Shown here: piece after piece, positions 10,596 to 21,800 of the stretch
How positions within the stretch are numbered: the stretch's first letter is position 1
Layout of the letters: each line of letters opens with the position of its first letter
Translations under genes and position numbers: made by a program
Notes under the pieces: model-generated
Databases searched by the model: none
The model's input: only the letters and a program-made list of their open reading frames with translations
What the model was told of the DNA's origin: nothing
Source of the DNA: Trichomonas tenax
Taxonomy: Eukaryota > Parabasalia > Trichomonadida > Trichomonadidae
Reading direction: 5' to 3'
DNA length: 64,000 bases
Assembly: GCA_023091735.1 (NCBI GenBank)
Contig: JALKBU010000053.1
Location: forward strand, 42,680 to 106,679

Positions 10596-11699
10596 TTATT
10601 TAGCGCCAAATTGTTTCAATAATGCAACCATTCTTTCTGATTTCGCAAACCCAAGTGCTGTTAGCCCATTAGATGTGTGCTTCGTGTTTATCAACGCTTG
10701 AACACTCTGAAATGTCGGTAAGAATTTAGCGACTTGGTAACATTCGTTTCAACTTGCAATCATTAATGTTGTTTCATTAGCGATTCCCATAGAATTCAGA
10801 GCGATGTCTCTAAAGTTTGCGAAGTACTGCACAGCTTCCGTGTTTTCTCTAGAGCAGAAGCAATAAAAAGCATCGTGTTTCGCATATGTTTTATGGTGAT
10901 AATTAGCTTGATTCTCGATTAACATTTTTGCGATGAGGAAGTTATTCTTTCTTGCTGCGAATGTTAGAATATTGTTTAAATCGCGTGGTTCTTGGACTTC
11001 ATGATGATTGCAGTGAATGGCATATTGGAAATAACGAACATCACCCTCTTTTGCAGCTTTCTCGAATAATGAATAAATATGCTTGAAATTATTTTGTTTT
11101 GTGCTCAATTCTTTGAGTTGTTTGATATTTTCGTTCTTAATGTCATCTGGGAGGTCAAAATCATCATCTTTAACTTCTTGTTTAGATTCAACTTTAATAG
11201 GTGATGAATTTGAGTTATTTGATTTCTTTAATTGATCTTTCAAACTAGAAATCACGTCTTCAAGTTGTTGAATCTTTTTGGAGTATTTTATATTCTTATC
11301 TTCGAGTTTTCGAATTGCTTCAGCATAATTTGATTCAAAATTTGCGTTTTCTTTTTTATTTTGGCCTTTATTTTCTTGGATAAGCAAACAAACGTAGTCT
11401 GGAATTGTTTGAAATAGTGGAATATTTAAAATTTTGTGAAGAACTCTGAATAATCGAATTATTTCAGCTTGATCTTTGTCAAATAGTACATTTGCATGAC
11501 TTAATATAACATCTACATCTTTTTTTGTTTTCGAGTAATCCAGTGAAGAAAGTATTGAAGACAGCGGGAGGTAAAATTGCATAATCTACAATTTTGCAAA
11601 ATTCCTCCGTAGATCCCTGGTTGATGAATTTGGTGTCACCTGCGAAAAGGTTGAAATCTATTGCGACGTTTTTCAAGAGTTTGTAAGACTTTTAAACAT
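10596..11699 (-). pseudogene. Broken ankyrin-type protein gene
   Basis: The longest open part (10749-11582) encodes a helical and coiled-coil region followed by ankyrin-like units such as NILTFAARKNNFLIAKMLIE. It then meets an in-frame TGA at 10749-10751, immediately after TTLMIAS. The same frame continues past it with typical ankyrin text (TSNGLTALGFAKSERMVALL) to a TAA at 10596-10598. At the 5' end an ATG at 11699 is in the same frame as the main part, but the stretch 11583-11675 only reads sensibly in another frame (FNLFAGDTKF...EEFCKIVDY). That implies two compensating indels. I read it as a recently decayed member of a trichomonad ankyrin family. Sequencing error or readthrough would be alternatives. 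Confidence 0.65.
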
Positions 11700-12457
11700 T
11701 GTTTACAACACATCAACGATTACAACCTTTTATATTCGAAAGTCACACTATCAATTCTACACAAGCTAGAAAACCTATGTTAATAATATCAAAGCACGAA
11801 CACAAGTTTTCACCTATATTACAAAGCAATAAACATCATCAACTACATAATATCTCAATCTTGATATGCGATCAACATTGAGCCATAGTTCATATATTAC
11901 TATTTATAGCAATAGCTATGACATATATTGATATCTGTAAAATGTGATGGAATATCCCTCCACAATAGATTTAAGCATGAAACTAAAAATGAATCAATTC
12001 CCAATTTATTTCAAGCTTGCAGATCAATCATAGTTATGAATAGAAATGTATAACAAACCAATGTATCCTATATGACGTCCAAAAGACAAAATGTTCTTTT
12101 CAGGTATTTGATAATATTCATCACCATACAAATTCTTTTCTGGTACTTTAAGAACAAAGAGTACTATCAATTTGGTATTACCTTATGACTATTAGACTCT
12201 AATAGAAAAAAAAATGATTTAACAAAAAATTGAATTGGGAACCAAAACTATGAGAGTATTGAAGATGGAGGCAGGTAATGCTATATGGTTAATAAGTGTT
12301 AAAATGTGAAGCATTAATGAGCGATGTTCATTCATAAATTTACATTTTATTTTTAATTTTTAGAAATTCAGCATCAATGAATGAAGCAGAGCCTAAATAT
12401 CAAAAAATTGAATATTTTGTGAGAAAAATAATCGTAACTATTGTTCCGTTATAAAAT
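11700..12457. other. AT-rich spacer upstream of IFT122
   Basis: This is 758 bp with no supported gene. It lies between the head of a broken ankyrin gene and the IFT122 start and should hold the IFT122 promoter. No copy of the TGACRYGTAAA motif was noticed. A short ORF on the plus strand at its left end has no coding character. Confidence 0.6.
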
Positions 12458-15400
12458 ATGCAAGTGACTGAAAAGTGGAAGCTCCAGGAAACATACCATG
12501 GGAATCCATCGCCGGTTTACGCTTGCGCAATAAAGCCCGACTCGAAGGAACTCCTCGTTGCGAACGGAGGTCACCTTCTCGTATATTCATTGAAAGATGG
12601 CACATTAATCAGCGACGTCAAGAAACACAAACGCCCAATTTACGCAATTGCCGTTTCTCATCACGACCCGTTATTTGCTACAGCCGGTTGCGATGATACA
12701 GCGATTGTTTGGGATTCGAAGACAAACAAAGGCCGTGTGAGATTCGTCATCACCGGGGCAGCATCAACACTCGCTTTCAGCCCAGTTTCGCCGCATTTAC
12801 TCGCTTGTGCAGGCACAGAATTTTCAATTTGGCACGAAAACATTCAACAAGTTACACCAGTTGATGTCCAGGTGAAAATTTTGTGTGGTGCTTGGGCCCC
12901 TGACGGCAAATCTTTCGCTATTGGCCTTCACAATGGTACAGTCTCAGTTCGTAACTCTGAGAACGCTCAGGAATTCTACACGCACCACCTTCAGGTTCCT
13001 GTCTTCACTCTCTGCTATTCTGGGGAGCGCCTGATCGTCGGTGACTGGGACAACAGACTTACTATTCATAAACCGAGAGAATCAGTTCTTCACGCGACAG
13101 TCAATATTCCAGCACAGCCTTCTTCGATTATCAACTTCCAATCCAACATCATTGTTGCAGATATCGCAGGTGGTGTTATTTTGTATAATGATGATGGTCA
13201 ACAATTATCAATCATCACAGAGGTAAAGGACTGGATTTGGTCCATCTCCGTCTCTCCTGATGGTTACATGTCACTCGGTCTCGACAATGGTACAATTTCT
13301 CTATTATCACTTGGCCTTCGTCCAATTTACTCTATCTACAGAAACGCTTTCGCATTCAGAACAGAGCTTACAAAGATCCGCATTCAGATGCTCGGTACAG
13401 ATCTTTTCGAAGATGTCGAATTTGTTAAACCAGTTCAGAAGATTTCTATCACAGAAATCCATGCTTCCATCCTCTTCCACGATGAAGTCTCCGTCTACAC
13501 ATACGACGAAGTCAATGGATCGATCAATCTCGAGAAGAAGACAAGATTCGAGATGGCACCAGGAAGCAAGCAGTTCTATGACTTCACAAACACATTCGTG
13601 TTCATTTTCGAGAAAACAGTCAAGATTCTCAACGGCAATGGCTCCTTTATCCGTGAGTTCAACTTCTCTTCTCCAATCTCAGCATCATGCATTGCCTCGA
13701 CAATCCCATCGATGGAGGGTGTCCTTATCGGTCTTGAAGACGGTCAAGTCATCCAGATCTTCGTCGATCACAGATTCTCGCACCAGGCATTCAAGCATGA
13801 CAACGCAATCCGCAACATCTCCATCTCTCAGATGAACACAAAGGTTGCTGTCGTCGATGACAAGCACCGCTGCTGCGTCTACTCTCTCATGACTGGCAAG
13901 CTTCTCTTCATCGAAGAGGGCGTTGACACAGCATGCTGGAACGAGCTCTCTGATGATATTCTCGCTATGTCTGATGGTGAGAACCTTTACATCAAGGCTT
14001 TCGAAATGCAGCGTATCAAGTTAACAATGACTGGCGAACTCGTTCGCTTCTCTGGCCTCACTGTCTTCACAATCCACAACAATCAGCTCTACCAGTTCGA
14101 TGTTCCTCTCTCCACAGCAGTCAAGAACCTCGCAAGAAACTCCGACTTCGAAAACGCTTACCAGGTTGCTGTCTTTGGTTCCACAGAAGAGCAGTGGAAT
14201 GAGCTCGCTGACAGTGCACTCAGACAGCGTGAAATCGGTGTCGCTGTTAAGGCAGCTGCTCATGCATGGAACATCCAGCTCATGCACTTCATCGAGATGA
14301 TTGCAACACTTATGAAGGACGCTAAGTTCACTCAAGATCACCTCAGCGCCGAAGTCGATGCATGGACGAACAACTTCGATTCTGCTGCAAGAACATGGAG
14401 AAATCTCGGAGAGAACGAGAGATCTGTCCAGATGTACTTCGATCTCAGGCAGTTCGACAAACTACCACAGTTCTTGTCTGGCGATAGAATGAAGAAGTTC
14501 GCTTTGCAGCAGGCCAAGTCTTTCGAGGACATGAACGAACTTGAACTCGCTGCTAAGCTCTACATCGTCGGTGGTGAGGCTCTCAAGGCTATGACAATCC
14601 TCAATGAAGCAAACATGATCAACGAGCTCGCAACAATTGCAAAGACAATCGATCACACAGAAACAGCAGCTTTGCAGTATGCTGCAGAAGCACTCATTCA
14701 GCATGATATGCCAACACAGGCAACAGACATTCTCGCACAGCTCGATGATGTCTCCAGCCTTGCCAAGGTCAGAGTCATCCTCAAAGACTGGAATGAAGCT
14801 TTGGCACTCGCAAAGATGCATCCTGCACTTTTGCCAGAAGTCTTCTTACCATTCGCGAGGTATCTATTCGAAGACGACCAATACTTCGAGTCACTCGTTT
14901 CATTCTTTATCGCTGGCAGAGTCGACGAAGCCCTCAAGAGCCTTAACATGCTTCTTGATAACGCTCTCGTCATGAACAAATACGACGATGTTGCTTTCTT
15001 TTTATACGGCCGTTCACTCGGTTTAGCTTCAATCGCTGCCGATGCTGCCGAGGCTCAAGCGATCGTTGAGAGTGGCCTCGAACTCGCTCGTTGCTACTCT
15101 GCATTCGGCAAACTCAGAGAAGATACAACATCACCATTTACAGTCAGAGAAAGAGGTTCAAGCTTCTATCTTTCTCGATACGTTGTTGCTTACATGAACT
15201 CCATCAGAAGAGGTGAATTCAAGGCCAAGTACATGCACAAGATCTCAGATGACTTGCTCACAGGTATTTCTTATCCAGAAGCACTCTTCTCACTTCTCAA
15301 CGAGTCCGATAATGTTGGCGAATACAGGCTGATGAGATGGTGCGCAGAACAATTGTCTCTCTTCGTTGTTCCGCCAGCTGTCCAAGAAGCGGTCGATCTT

Positions 15401-16015
15401 GCAATCTTGAGGACTGCGGGCATGAATGATGATGACGATGGTGAATGCTGCGAGCGTTGCGGCTCCAGATTATTCTCATCTGGCGATGGTCCTCTCCTTT
15501 GGTGCAGCGAGTGCAAGTGCCCAATCGTCTTCTCTTGCCACTCATTCAAGGTTCTTCCTCTCGTTCCAGTTACAATCACAGGCATCGAAATCAAAGACGC
15601 AAAGACACTCATCGCTCAGGATCCTCCAATCGATGGCAACGTTATGGACATCTCAGAAGTCATCGATCCGAGCAGAGCTGTCGATGGCGATGCTAAACCT
15701 GTTCTCAACACAGATGCACTCAAGAATATTGATCCATCCGCTTTCGTCACCTGCGAGTGGAAGGAGAACTCTAAAGTTCCATGCTCATTCATGCTCAACC
15801 CACCACTCGAATCTGTCCACGTATGCAGAGGCTGCAACTCAATGTTCAGCGATATCGACTTCGAGAGAACATTCCTCGAAAATGGCGCTTGCCCAATTTG
15901 CAAGACTCCTCTCGACAGTGAAGCGGAAGGCGAGTTCGCTGATACATATGAATCATACTCTGACTTACTCAAGCAGCTTAGAGACTTCTCCAGTGCTGTT
16001 CCAATCGAATTTTAA
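12458..16015 (+). CDS. IFT122: Intraflagellar transport protein IFT122 (IFT-A complex)
   Basis: At 1185 residues it matches the length and layout of IFT122, a scaffold of the IFT-A complex that carries out retrograde transport in flagella. Residues ~1-290 form a first WD40 propeller (GGHLLVYSLKDGTL, FATAGCDDTAIVWD, DWIWSISVSPDGY). A second propeller extends to ~560 (GVLIGLEDGQVIQIFVDHRF, VAVVDDKHRCCVY). TPR-like alpha-solenoid repeats follow to ~970. The C-terminus has paired Cys-x2-Cys motifs at ~996-1020 (CERCGSRL, CSEC) and at ~1120-1150 (CRGCNSMF, CPICKTPL), as in IFT122. The DWIWSISVSPDG and EGLLVGL-like segments are diagnostic in my reading. The ATG follows an AT-rich leader. No intron is visible. 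Confidence 0.93.
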   Translation: MQVTEKWKLQETYHGNPSPVYACAIKPDSKELLVANGGHLLVYSLKDGTLISDVKKHKRPIYAIAVSHHDPLFATAGCDDTAIVWDSKTNKGRVRFVITGAASTLAFSPVSPHLLACAGTEFSIWHENIQQVTPVDVQVKILCGAWAPDGKSFAIGLHNGTVSVRNSENAQEFYTHHLQVPVFTLCYSGERLIVGDWDNRLTIHKPRESVLHATVNIPAQPSSIINFQSNIIVADIAGGVILYNDDGQQLSIITEVKDWIWSISVSPDGYMSLGLDNGTISLLSLGLRPIYSIYRNAFAFRTELTKIRIQMLGTDLFEDVEFVKPVQKISITEIHASILFHDEVSVYTYDEVNGSINLEKKTRFEMAPGSKQFYDFTNTFVFIFEKTVKILNGNGSFIREFNFSSPISASCIASTIPSMEGVLIGLEDGQVIQIFVDHRFSHQAFKHDNAIRNISISQMNTKVAVVDDKHRCCVYSLMTGKLLFIEEGVDTACWNELSDDILAMSDGENLYIKAFEMQRIKLTMTGELVRFSGLTVFTIHNNQLYQFDVPLSTAVKNLARNSDFENAYQVAVFGSTEEQWNELADSALRQREIGVAVKAAAHAWNIQLMHFIEMIATLMKDAKFTQDHLSAEVDAWTNNFDSAARTWRNLGENERSVQMYFDLRQFDKLPQFLSGDRMKKFALQQAKSFEDMNELELAAKLYIVGGEALKAMTILNEANMINELATIAKTIDHTETAALQYAAEALIQHDMPTQATDILAQLDDVSSLAKVRVILKDWNEALALAKMHPALLPEVFLPFARYLFEDDQYFESLVSFFIAGRVDEALKSLNMLLDNALVMNKYDDVAFFLYGRSLGLASIAADAAEAQAIVESGLELARCYSAFGKLREDTTSPFTVRERGSSFYLSRYVVAYMNSIRRGEFKAKYMHKISDDLLTGISYPEALFSLLNESDNVGEYRLMRWCAEQLSLFVVPPAVQEAVDLAILRTAGMNDDDDGECCERCGSRLFSSGDGPLLWCSECKCPIVFSCHSFKVLPLVPVTITGIEIKDAKTLIAQDPPIDGNVMDISEVIDPSRAVDGDAKPVLNTDALKNIDPSAFVTCEWKENSKVPCSFMLNPPLESVHVCRGCNSMFSDIDFERTFLENGACPICKTPLDSEAEGEFADTYESYSDLLKQLRDFSSAVPIEF

Positions 16016-16193
16016 ACATTTTTTCTTTTTAACAAAAAAACGATACTTTTTCTAATATTTAGAACATAAATAATAATATCTCTTATAAAGTTATGGTTGT
16101 GCTTCAAAATTAAATTGAAAATTTAATATTAAACTTTGGTCTTGTATTTTGCAAAAGTACAAATTAATAAAGAGATCACAGTTTATTCGGAAT
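16016..16193. other. Short convergent 3' spacer
   Basis: This AT-rich sequence separates the convergent ends of IFT122 and the GYF-domain gene. The IFT122 stop reads TAAAC and the opposing stop reads TAAAT. UAAA overlapping the stop is the polyadenylation signal known in trichomonads, so both genes fit that pattern. Confidence 0.5.
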
Positions 16194-16703
16194 TTATAAT
16201 TTTAACATTGCGAAGTTAATTTTCTCGATTGGAAGCCATTCATCAGTTCCGACGATATTGACCAAGGAATCCATAGCAGCGAGCACACGGGCCTTTGGAG
16301 CAAGTTCGAGACTTGTGAAAGGACCTGTGATTCCATCCTCGTTCTTAACGTTCCACTTCATGTCGAGAATCTGACCAATGCGGCCGGCACTGATACCGAG
16401 GAACACCCAGTCACGCTCGAAAATGTCGACTTCGCCACGTGCGTAAAGTTCAGAGATGTATTTTGCGGAATCATCGAGACTGTCACCTGCAGCCTTGAGA
16501 CGCTTGAGGAGATCAAGGCACTTCTCACCTGGCTGCATCAGATCGAAAACGTGCTGGTAAAGCTCGTTGAATCCAAATTGCTCGAGATCCTCATGGAGAG
16601 GAGGTGGTTCAACTGTCTGCTTCTCCTCGACGGCACCTGGGAAAGCGAATGGGAACATTGAAGCGATCTTTGGATCGATTGCTGGCGCCGCTTGCTCTGA
16701 CAT
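16194..16703 (-). CDS. CD2BP2/Lin1-like GYF-domain protein (U5 snRNP associated)
   Basis: This 169-residue protein resembles the C-terminal half of CD2BP2 (yeast Lin1/Snu40), which binds the U5 snRNP proteins through a GYF domain. Visible hallmarks are the helical segment LMQPGEKCLDLLKRL (residues ~55-69), a following helix ending ARGEVDIFER (88-97), and a C-terminal GYF-like fold starting MKWNVKNEDGITGPFTSLEL (115-134) and closing with KINFAMLKL at the very end, equivalent to the RIDFELY end of CD2BP2. The canonical GYF tripeptide itself is not kept; the core reads TGPFTSLEL. It is about half the usual family length, lacking the acidic N-terminal region. Its presence would fit the splicing machinery trichomonads retain for their few introns. 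Confidence 0.7.
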   Translation of the reverse strand: MSEQAAPAIDPKIASMFPFAFPGAVEEKQTVEPPPLHEDLEQFGFNELYQHVFDLMQPGEKCLDLLKRLKAAGDSLDDSAKYISELYARGEVDIFERDWVFLGISAGRIGQILDMKWNVKNEDGITGPFTSLELAPKARVLAAMDSLVNIVGTDEWLPIEKINFAMLKL

Positions 16704-17585
16704 TTATGAAAATTTTGTTTGACCACATAACACTCAAAATTGTACCGTCATCTCTCTTAAATTTTGACCCTTTACAACATTTATCTACGATAACTTTACT
16801 TGGCAAATATTTAAAAGAATAATTTTTGACGTTTGACATTAACTTTATTTGACAAAATTAAAATATGCCGTGCTAAGTGAGCCTCATCATAAGAAAATTG
16901 TTTGATTTTCTCCGAAGCCTTAGTCGAAGCATCCAAGTATATTCCTTTGCAACACCAGAAGTGCTTCTGTTGTCGCGTTCACTTTTCGAAGCGCAACATT
17001 CAAAGTCAGCGTTGAGTCTTGGACCAATCAATCGAAGAGCACGCTGTGTTGTACGATAACCTAATATTATTCACCGCCTCATTTCTTTTCGAGGAACTTT
17101 TAAGAACCTCAACAAATCAGGCTTCGCCAAAGGCTCTCGCAGCTATCCGCATCGTGACAACCTTCATTGGCGAGGATTCTGTAGTCTTGTACATCTCAAA
17201 TCATGGCAAAATCTAATCTCTTGCTCTTTTTTCCCTTGTTTAGTATAATAAGTACTTACTTTGGATGGGATTTGCTGTTGTTATCAACCTAAATCTCTGC
17301 AGTTTCAATTTTTTTATGTATGTTTTTGAACATTCAAATCACATTTTTTATCTCATAAACAGACACGCCGTAAACTAATTTATACGATACATTTCAATTT
17401 TGTTTTTTCTGAGCTCCTATGAAAAAACGCCAATCAGTAAGCAAGATGGAAGTTTATTCAAACTAATGGTACCGTTGTAATAGAGTTGCTACTTTCTGAG
17501 CGAGTTTCATCGTTTGGTACAAGATCTCATAAATAGCTGTTGAGAATGTAAATGAGGGATGAGCCGAATATTTGGAGATGAATCA
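16704..17585. other. Spacer with a GC-richer, relic-like stretch
   Basis: The part from about 16880 to 17215 has coding-like composition but no frame open over more than ~65 codons. The best is plus-strand 17019-17216, whose translation (IEEHAVLYDNLILFTASFLF...) I do not recognise. It may be a gene relic. The rest is AT-rich. TTTGACAAA-type words occur near 16815-16855, upstream of the GYF gene. Confidence 0.45.
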
Positions 17586-18035
17586 TTATAATGAGTCTGA
17601 CTCCGAATAAAACATCTTCATCTTATTTTTAGCCATATAGACGATGTTGAAAATGATTGCGAGGACATCGGATACAATAAGAGAGAAGAATACCAATTTT
17701 TGTCTTTCTTTGCTCTTCTTTGAATCAAACTAATAAATCCAAAGCAAAAAGAATAGGAGAGCAATGCAACAAAGAGCAAGAGCAACACCAGCAATTCCAA
17801 TATATGTATTTTTATCGGCTCAATTTTTCTTGCAGTCATCGTTGTCTGCTAAAGTTTTATCAGAGCAAAATGCAGTGTAATTGATATTCATATCCTGATA
17901 TTTGGCAATTGATATATCAGAGCAGCCAATGATAAAATAAATCAAGCTGGTTAAATTAAAGATAATTGCCAAGAAGAAGAACCCTTTCTGGCAAGAGTCC
18001 ATCTTTACCCACATGGCACCTATCTGATGTTCCAT
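17586..18035 (-). pseudogene. Small multi-pass membrane protein with two in-frame stops
   Basis: One frame runs without indels from the ATG at 18035 to a TAA at 17586-17588 (149 codons) but contains TGA at 17820-17822 (codon 72) and TAG at 17730-17732 (codon 102). Three strongly hydrophobic segments are clear at residues ~19-39 (FFFLAIIFNLTSLIYFIIGC), ~79-101 (IGIAGVALALCCIALLFFLL) and ~114-132 (LVFFSLIVSDVLAIIFNIV), with Lys-rich linkers after the second and third. Coding character continues unchanged past both stops. I call it a young pseudogene. Programmed readthrough or an assembly error cannot be excluded. The family is not recognised. Confidence 0.6.
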
Positions 18036-18289
18036 ATTTTGATAAAATGAAGTGAAATTGAAATGTTTTTGTCAACATTTCCTATCGGCAATGATGAATA
18101 TTTTGTGATATAGTTTTAATGTTCAGGTGAAATAAATCATGTTTCAAATTTTTCAAATGATTCATCAACAGAATTCTAATCTTAATTGACTGACTGTATA
18201 AAAAGAGAAAAAAAAACATTTTAAAGAGCAGTATAAGAAAATGGATTTACTGTATTATTTTAGCGTAACGTTTGCAATGAAATTATTGA

Positions 18290-18601
18290 ATGAAATTACA
18301 TTTTGGAAAGTTCGTTGTATCTCACTTTTGCCAAAAAAATACGTTTTTTTGGAACATCAAATTCATCTCAAAAAGAGGTGAAGTCTCAAATTCTGTGGCA
18401 ATAATAAATCATTGTATGATTGTCAAACCGAAAAGTGTTGAATGCTTTGATCATTACATCGATTTAAGGAATGTGCAAAAATTTCAATTATACAGATGTG
18501 GAGGGATTTTTTATCCTTCCATCTCCTATCGCCGTGGGAGTTCGGATTTTATTACGATCCTCAAGGCTCGACTTGTATGTGACGTAAACTATTCAAAATA
18601 A
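18290..18601 (+). CDS. Doubtful 103-codon ORF
   Basis: An ATG-initiated open frame ends in TAA. The predicted protein (MKLHFGKFVVSHF...) has no domain, membrane span or repeat that I recognise. Codon use is AT-rich like the spacers, although the second half is somewhat GC-richer. It is isolated between a membrane-protein relic and a large minus-strand gene. It may be a chance ORF or a relic; it is listed because nothing else explains this part of an 800-bp spacer. Confidence 0.2.
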   Translation: MKLHFGKFVVSHFCQKNTFFWNIKFISKRGEVSNSVAIINHCMIVKPKSVECFDHYIDLRNVQKFQLYRCGGIFYPSISYRRGSSDFITILKARLVCDVNYSK

Positions 18602-18839
18602 ACCCCATCATGCTACGTCTATGCCAGATGCCTGCAGTATCATATTTTGAGCATTTCTTAATTTTTTCAAAACCAAAAGTGAATTATTTTAACCTTTCTG
18701 TGTACAGCCTTACATGATTGGTATTTTCATGATTTTCTTTTTTGGTCAACATTTTATTCATAAACAATGGATATTTGCATTCAAAAACAGTCAAAAAAGT
18801 GGAGAACTCATATACAATGTTTTTAGCGTACAAAATAAT

Positions 18840-21800
18840 TTATAAAACTAATTTGGAAAGATTTTCAAGAACCTTTGGTGTAATGAATGGCAGCTTAATT
18901 GGTGTATTTGATGGAATGTATTCCTTAGTGTTGATAACGAGACTCCATTTCTCCTGAAGGTCGACATCAAGGTCAACGAACTTGCGGACTCCAGGATCTT
19001 GAGTGACAACAATCGGGAATGGCTTCTTCACTTTTTCTTGCTCCTTGAGGTTCAATCGCACCTTTGATAACGCCTTGAGCAATCTAACGTGGACAGGAAG
19101 AATTCCCATCATGCATTCTGATCTAAGGCCCATTGCTAGTGTTGAGAATGGTGTTAAATCAAGGCCTGTTGAGCAATCAATCAACAAACAAATTAATCTC
19201 ATCACAGTTTCACGCAATTGAGCTTCTTTCTTCGTTGTATGGACAAACTGAGAAAGGAAATTAACGAGACTCTGCTTAATTGGATTATCGAAATCCTTCA
19301 GCACTTCATATGCAGATGTGCGGTTTGTAATTGATTGTGGATGGATTGGGAAGTCATCGATCTCCAAGAGTCTGATTAACTTGGAGTTTGCTTGTGAAAC
19401 AAGCATTGATTTATCTGCTTTCATGATAACATTCCCCCATCCAGGACGCGTTTTCTCGGTGATAATAGAATCGAGCATAAGAGGCAAGAATCCAGAGAAT
19501 GTTGGTGGATTAATGAGATTGTTAACTTGTCTGTCAAACGTCTTTGAAATTACTGCGAGCGCTGATTCGATGATGTCTTCTGCCCTATAGTCATTAAAGG
19601 AGAGGAATGCGACAGCATCCCAGAACTGTCCAGCTGTAGGAATACCAATAGATATCAATGAAAGAGAGGCGCTAATTGTCTTTAATCTTGGCATCAGAAA
19701 TTCATCAGACATATTAGTCCCATCCTGGATTTCGAATGCAGCATTCTTATAACCGCCGGTCTCATTATCCGGGCAAGTGTGTTCAATGTGCTTGCCGAGG
19801 AGTGAGAGGGCATGACTAGAAACGCTGCTGTCTGGAACGCGAGCCCACTTGAGCAGTAATTGGTACTCTATCTCGACGTTATACGATTCTGCATATTTCT
19901 CCTTCAGCTTGCTTGAGTTGATTCCAAGGGCACTTGCAGCAGCAATGACATCAACAATGCAGGCATTAGCACTCTTAACAACAGCTGGTGGAGCATTAAC
20001 AAGCGCATCCACGGCAAATGAAGTGATTTTCTTGAATCGCGGTGTGTTATCGATAATGCAGAAGAAAGGTGGCGTTGTGAACCTTGAAACAGCAATTAGC
20101 GAGAATAATGGTGACTTTGACAGCAAGAAAGCAAGGATCTGGCGAGCTTTATCAGGATTTGTTTCAACAAGAGAAACCAAATAAGCGAAGAACAAATCAT
20201 GCGAATATTGGGACTTGGATGTGATGATAAAAATAACTTTGTTAACTGCCGAACTTTGTGGAACTTGGCAAATCAACTTAAACATATCAAGTGGCCTCAA
20301 GCATCTGAATAGAGGCAGTGTCTTTGCTGTAACCATTTCAACTCCATGGGAAATAGCCACATCATTGAGCCATGGAATAACCATCTGCATCATCTTCTGG
20401 TTCTTCTGCACCATCTTCATTGCACGCGCAATGAACTGCTCACTGCAAAATGGCATTGCTTTTGCAAGCATTGCTGTTGTCTTATCAAGCTCTTGCTCAA
20501 GAACAACGCTCAGTGGCCTCGTCAAGTATCGCTTGAGAACAAGCATCTGCTTGAAAACTTCAACAGCAACTTGTGTATCATTGGCAGTAATTGTTGTTAA
20601 AGAAACTGCGGCAAGAGTATCTAGAGCCTGAGGTCTGATTGATGGAGAAGATTCCTCGAGGAGATAGAAGAATGCAAGAGCGATGAAATCACCAGTATGA
20701 TTATAAATGAACTCAGAGAAAGGACCACTTGGAACGCCATTGGCTGAGAAATACCACTCCTTCAAGTAATTGTCTGGTTGACCGAAGTGGCCGAACATTC
20801 CTCCAAATGCACCAAAGAACTGAGGCTCAGTTTCACTCAGCATAAGGAATTTATCGGCATTCTTGTCAAAAGCCCATCTGAAGAGTGGAGAAAGTAAACT
20901 TGATTGTGTGATTATCTCATTATTTAACATTCTTTCGATGGCTTCTTCATTGGGCTGCAAAACAGTTAAGACAGCTTTATAGCAATCAATGCAGAGATCC
21001 GACATTAGCCCTCCTTGGTTCATGATGAAAGGAAGTGTATCATACCATGAAGTTCCTTCGCAGTTATAATTCATCTTTGGAAGTACTGTCTTAACACAAG
21101 GGAAAGGAGAGTGTGTGTTGATAGTCATTTCGTTGTAGAATCTGTTGAAAATGGTTTTTCCCGTTATCAGCTGATAAATCATCGCCATTTTTGCTGGATC
21201 ATTTTCTTCAAATTTGTTGAAGATTGCGCCAAGCATCTGGTTGACGTATGGAATTAATTTGTAGTGATCATCATATTCAGCAACAAGCAGTGAAAGTCTG
21301 AATGATGTAGGACCGAGCAATCCATACAATGGCTTCATGAAAGTCGAAATCGTGCATGGATGTGAAAATGAATACAAAGCAACACCGAATGCGCAGTTTT
21401 CAGTCTTATATCTAAGCATTGAAGCCCAGAAGTTTGATAAGTTGATGAGATCTATGTTTGATGGATTGATCATGTTGACAATGAAGACAATGATATTCTG
21501 TAAGAAAACCATATCAACTGATGCAATTTCGAACAAATCTAGACATCTAAGAAGGAATGTTAATGTATCGCGACTGTATTTAGTAAAACTAGAAGCATAA
21601 GAAGCGAGATAGAATTGGTAAATATTGTTGTAATCAGACTGAGCAAAATCGTTGAAATGATAAAGTTCGGATGAAAGGAAATCAAGCAAATATGATTTTT
21701 GTGCAGTAATTGATGGTTTCCTTGTAGACTGTTCTTCGTTATTTGCAAATTGAGCAAATGCTTCGGGTCCAATGATTTTCTCTGCTAAGTTGAACAATTT

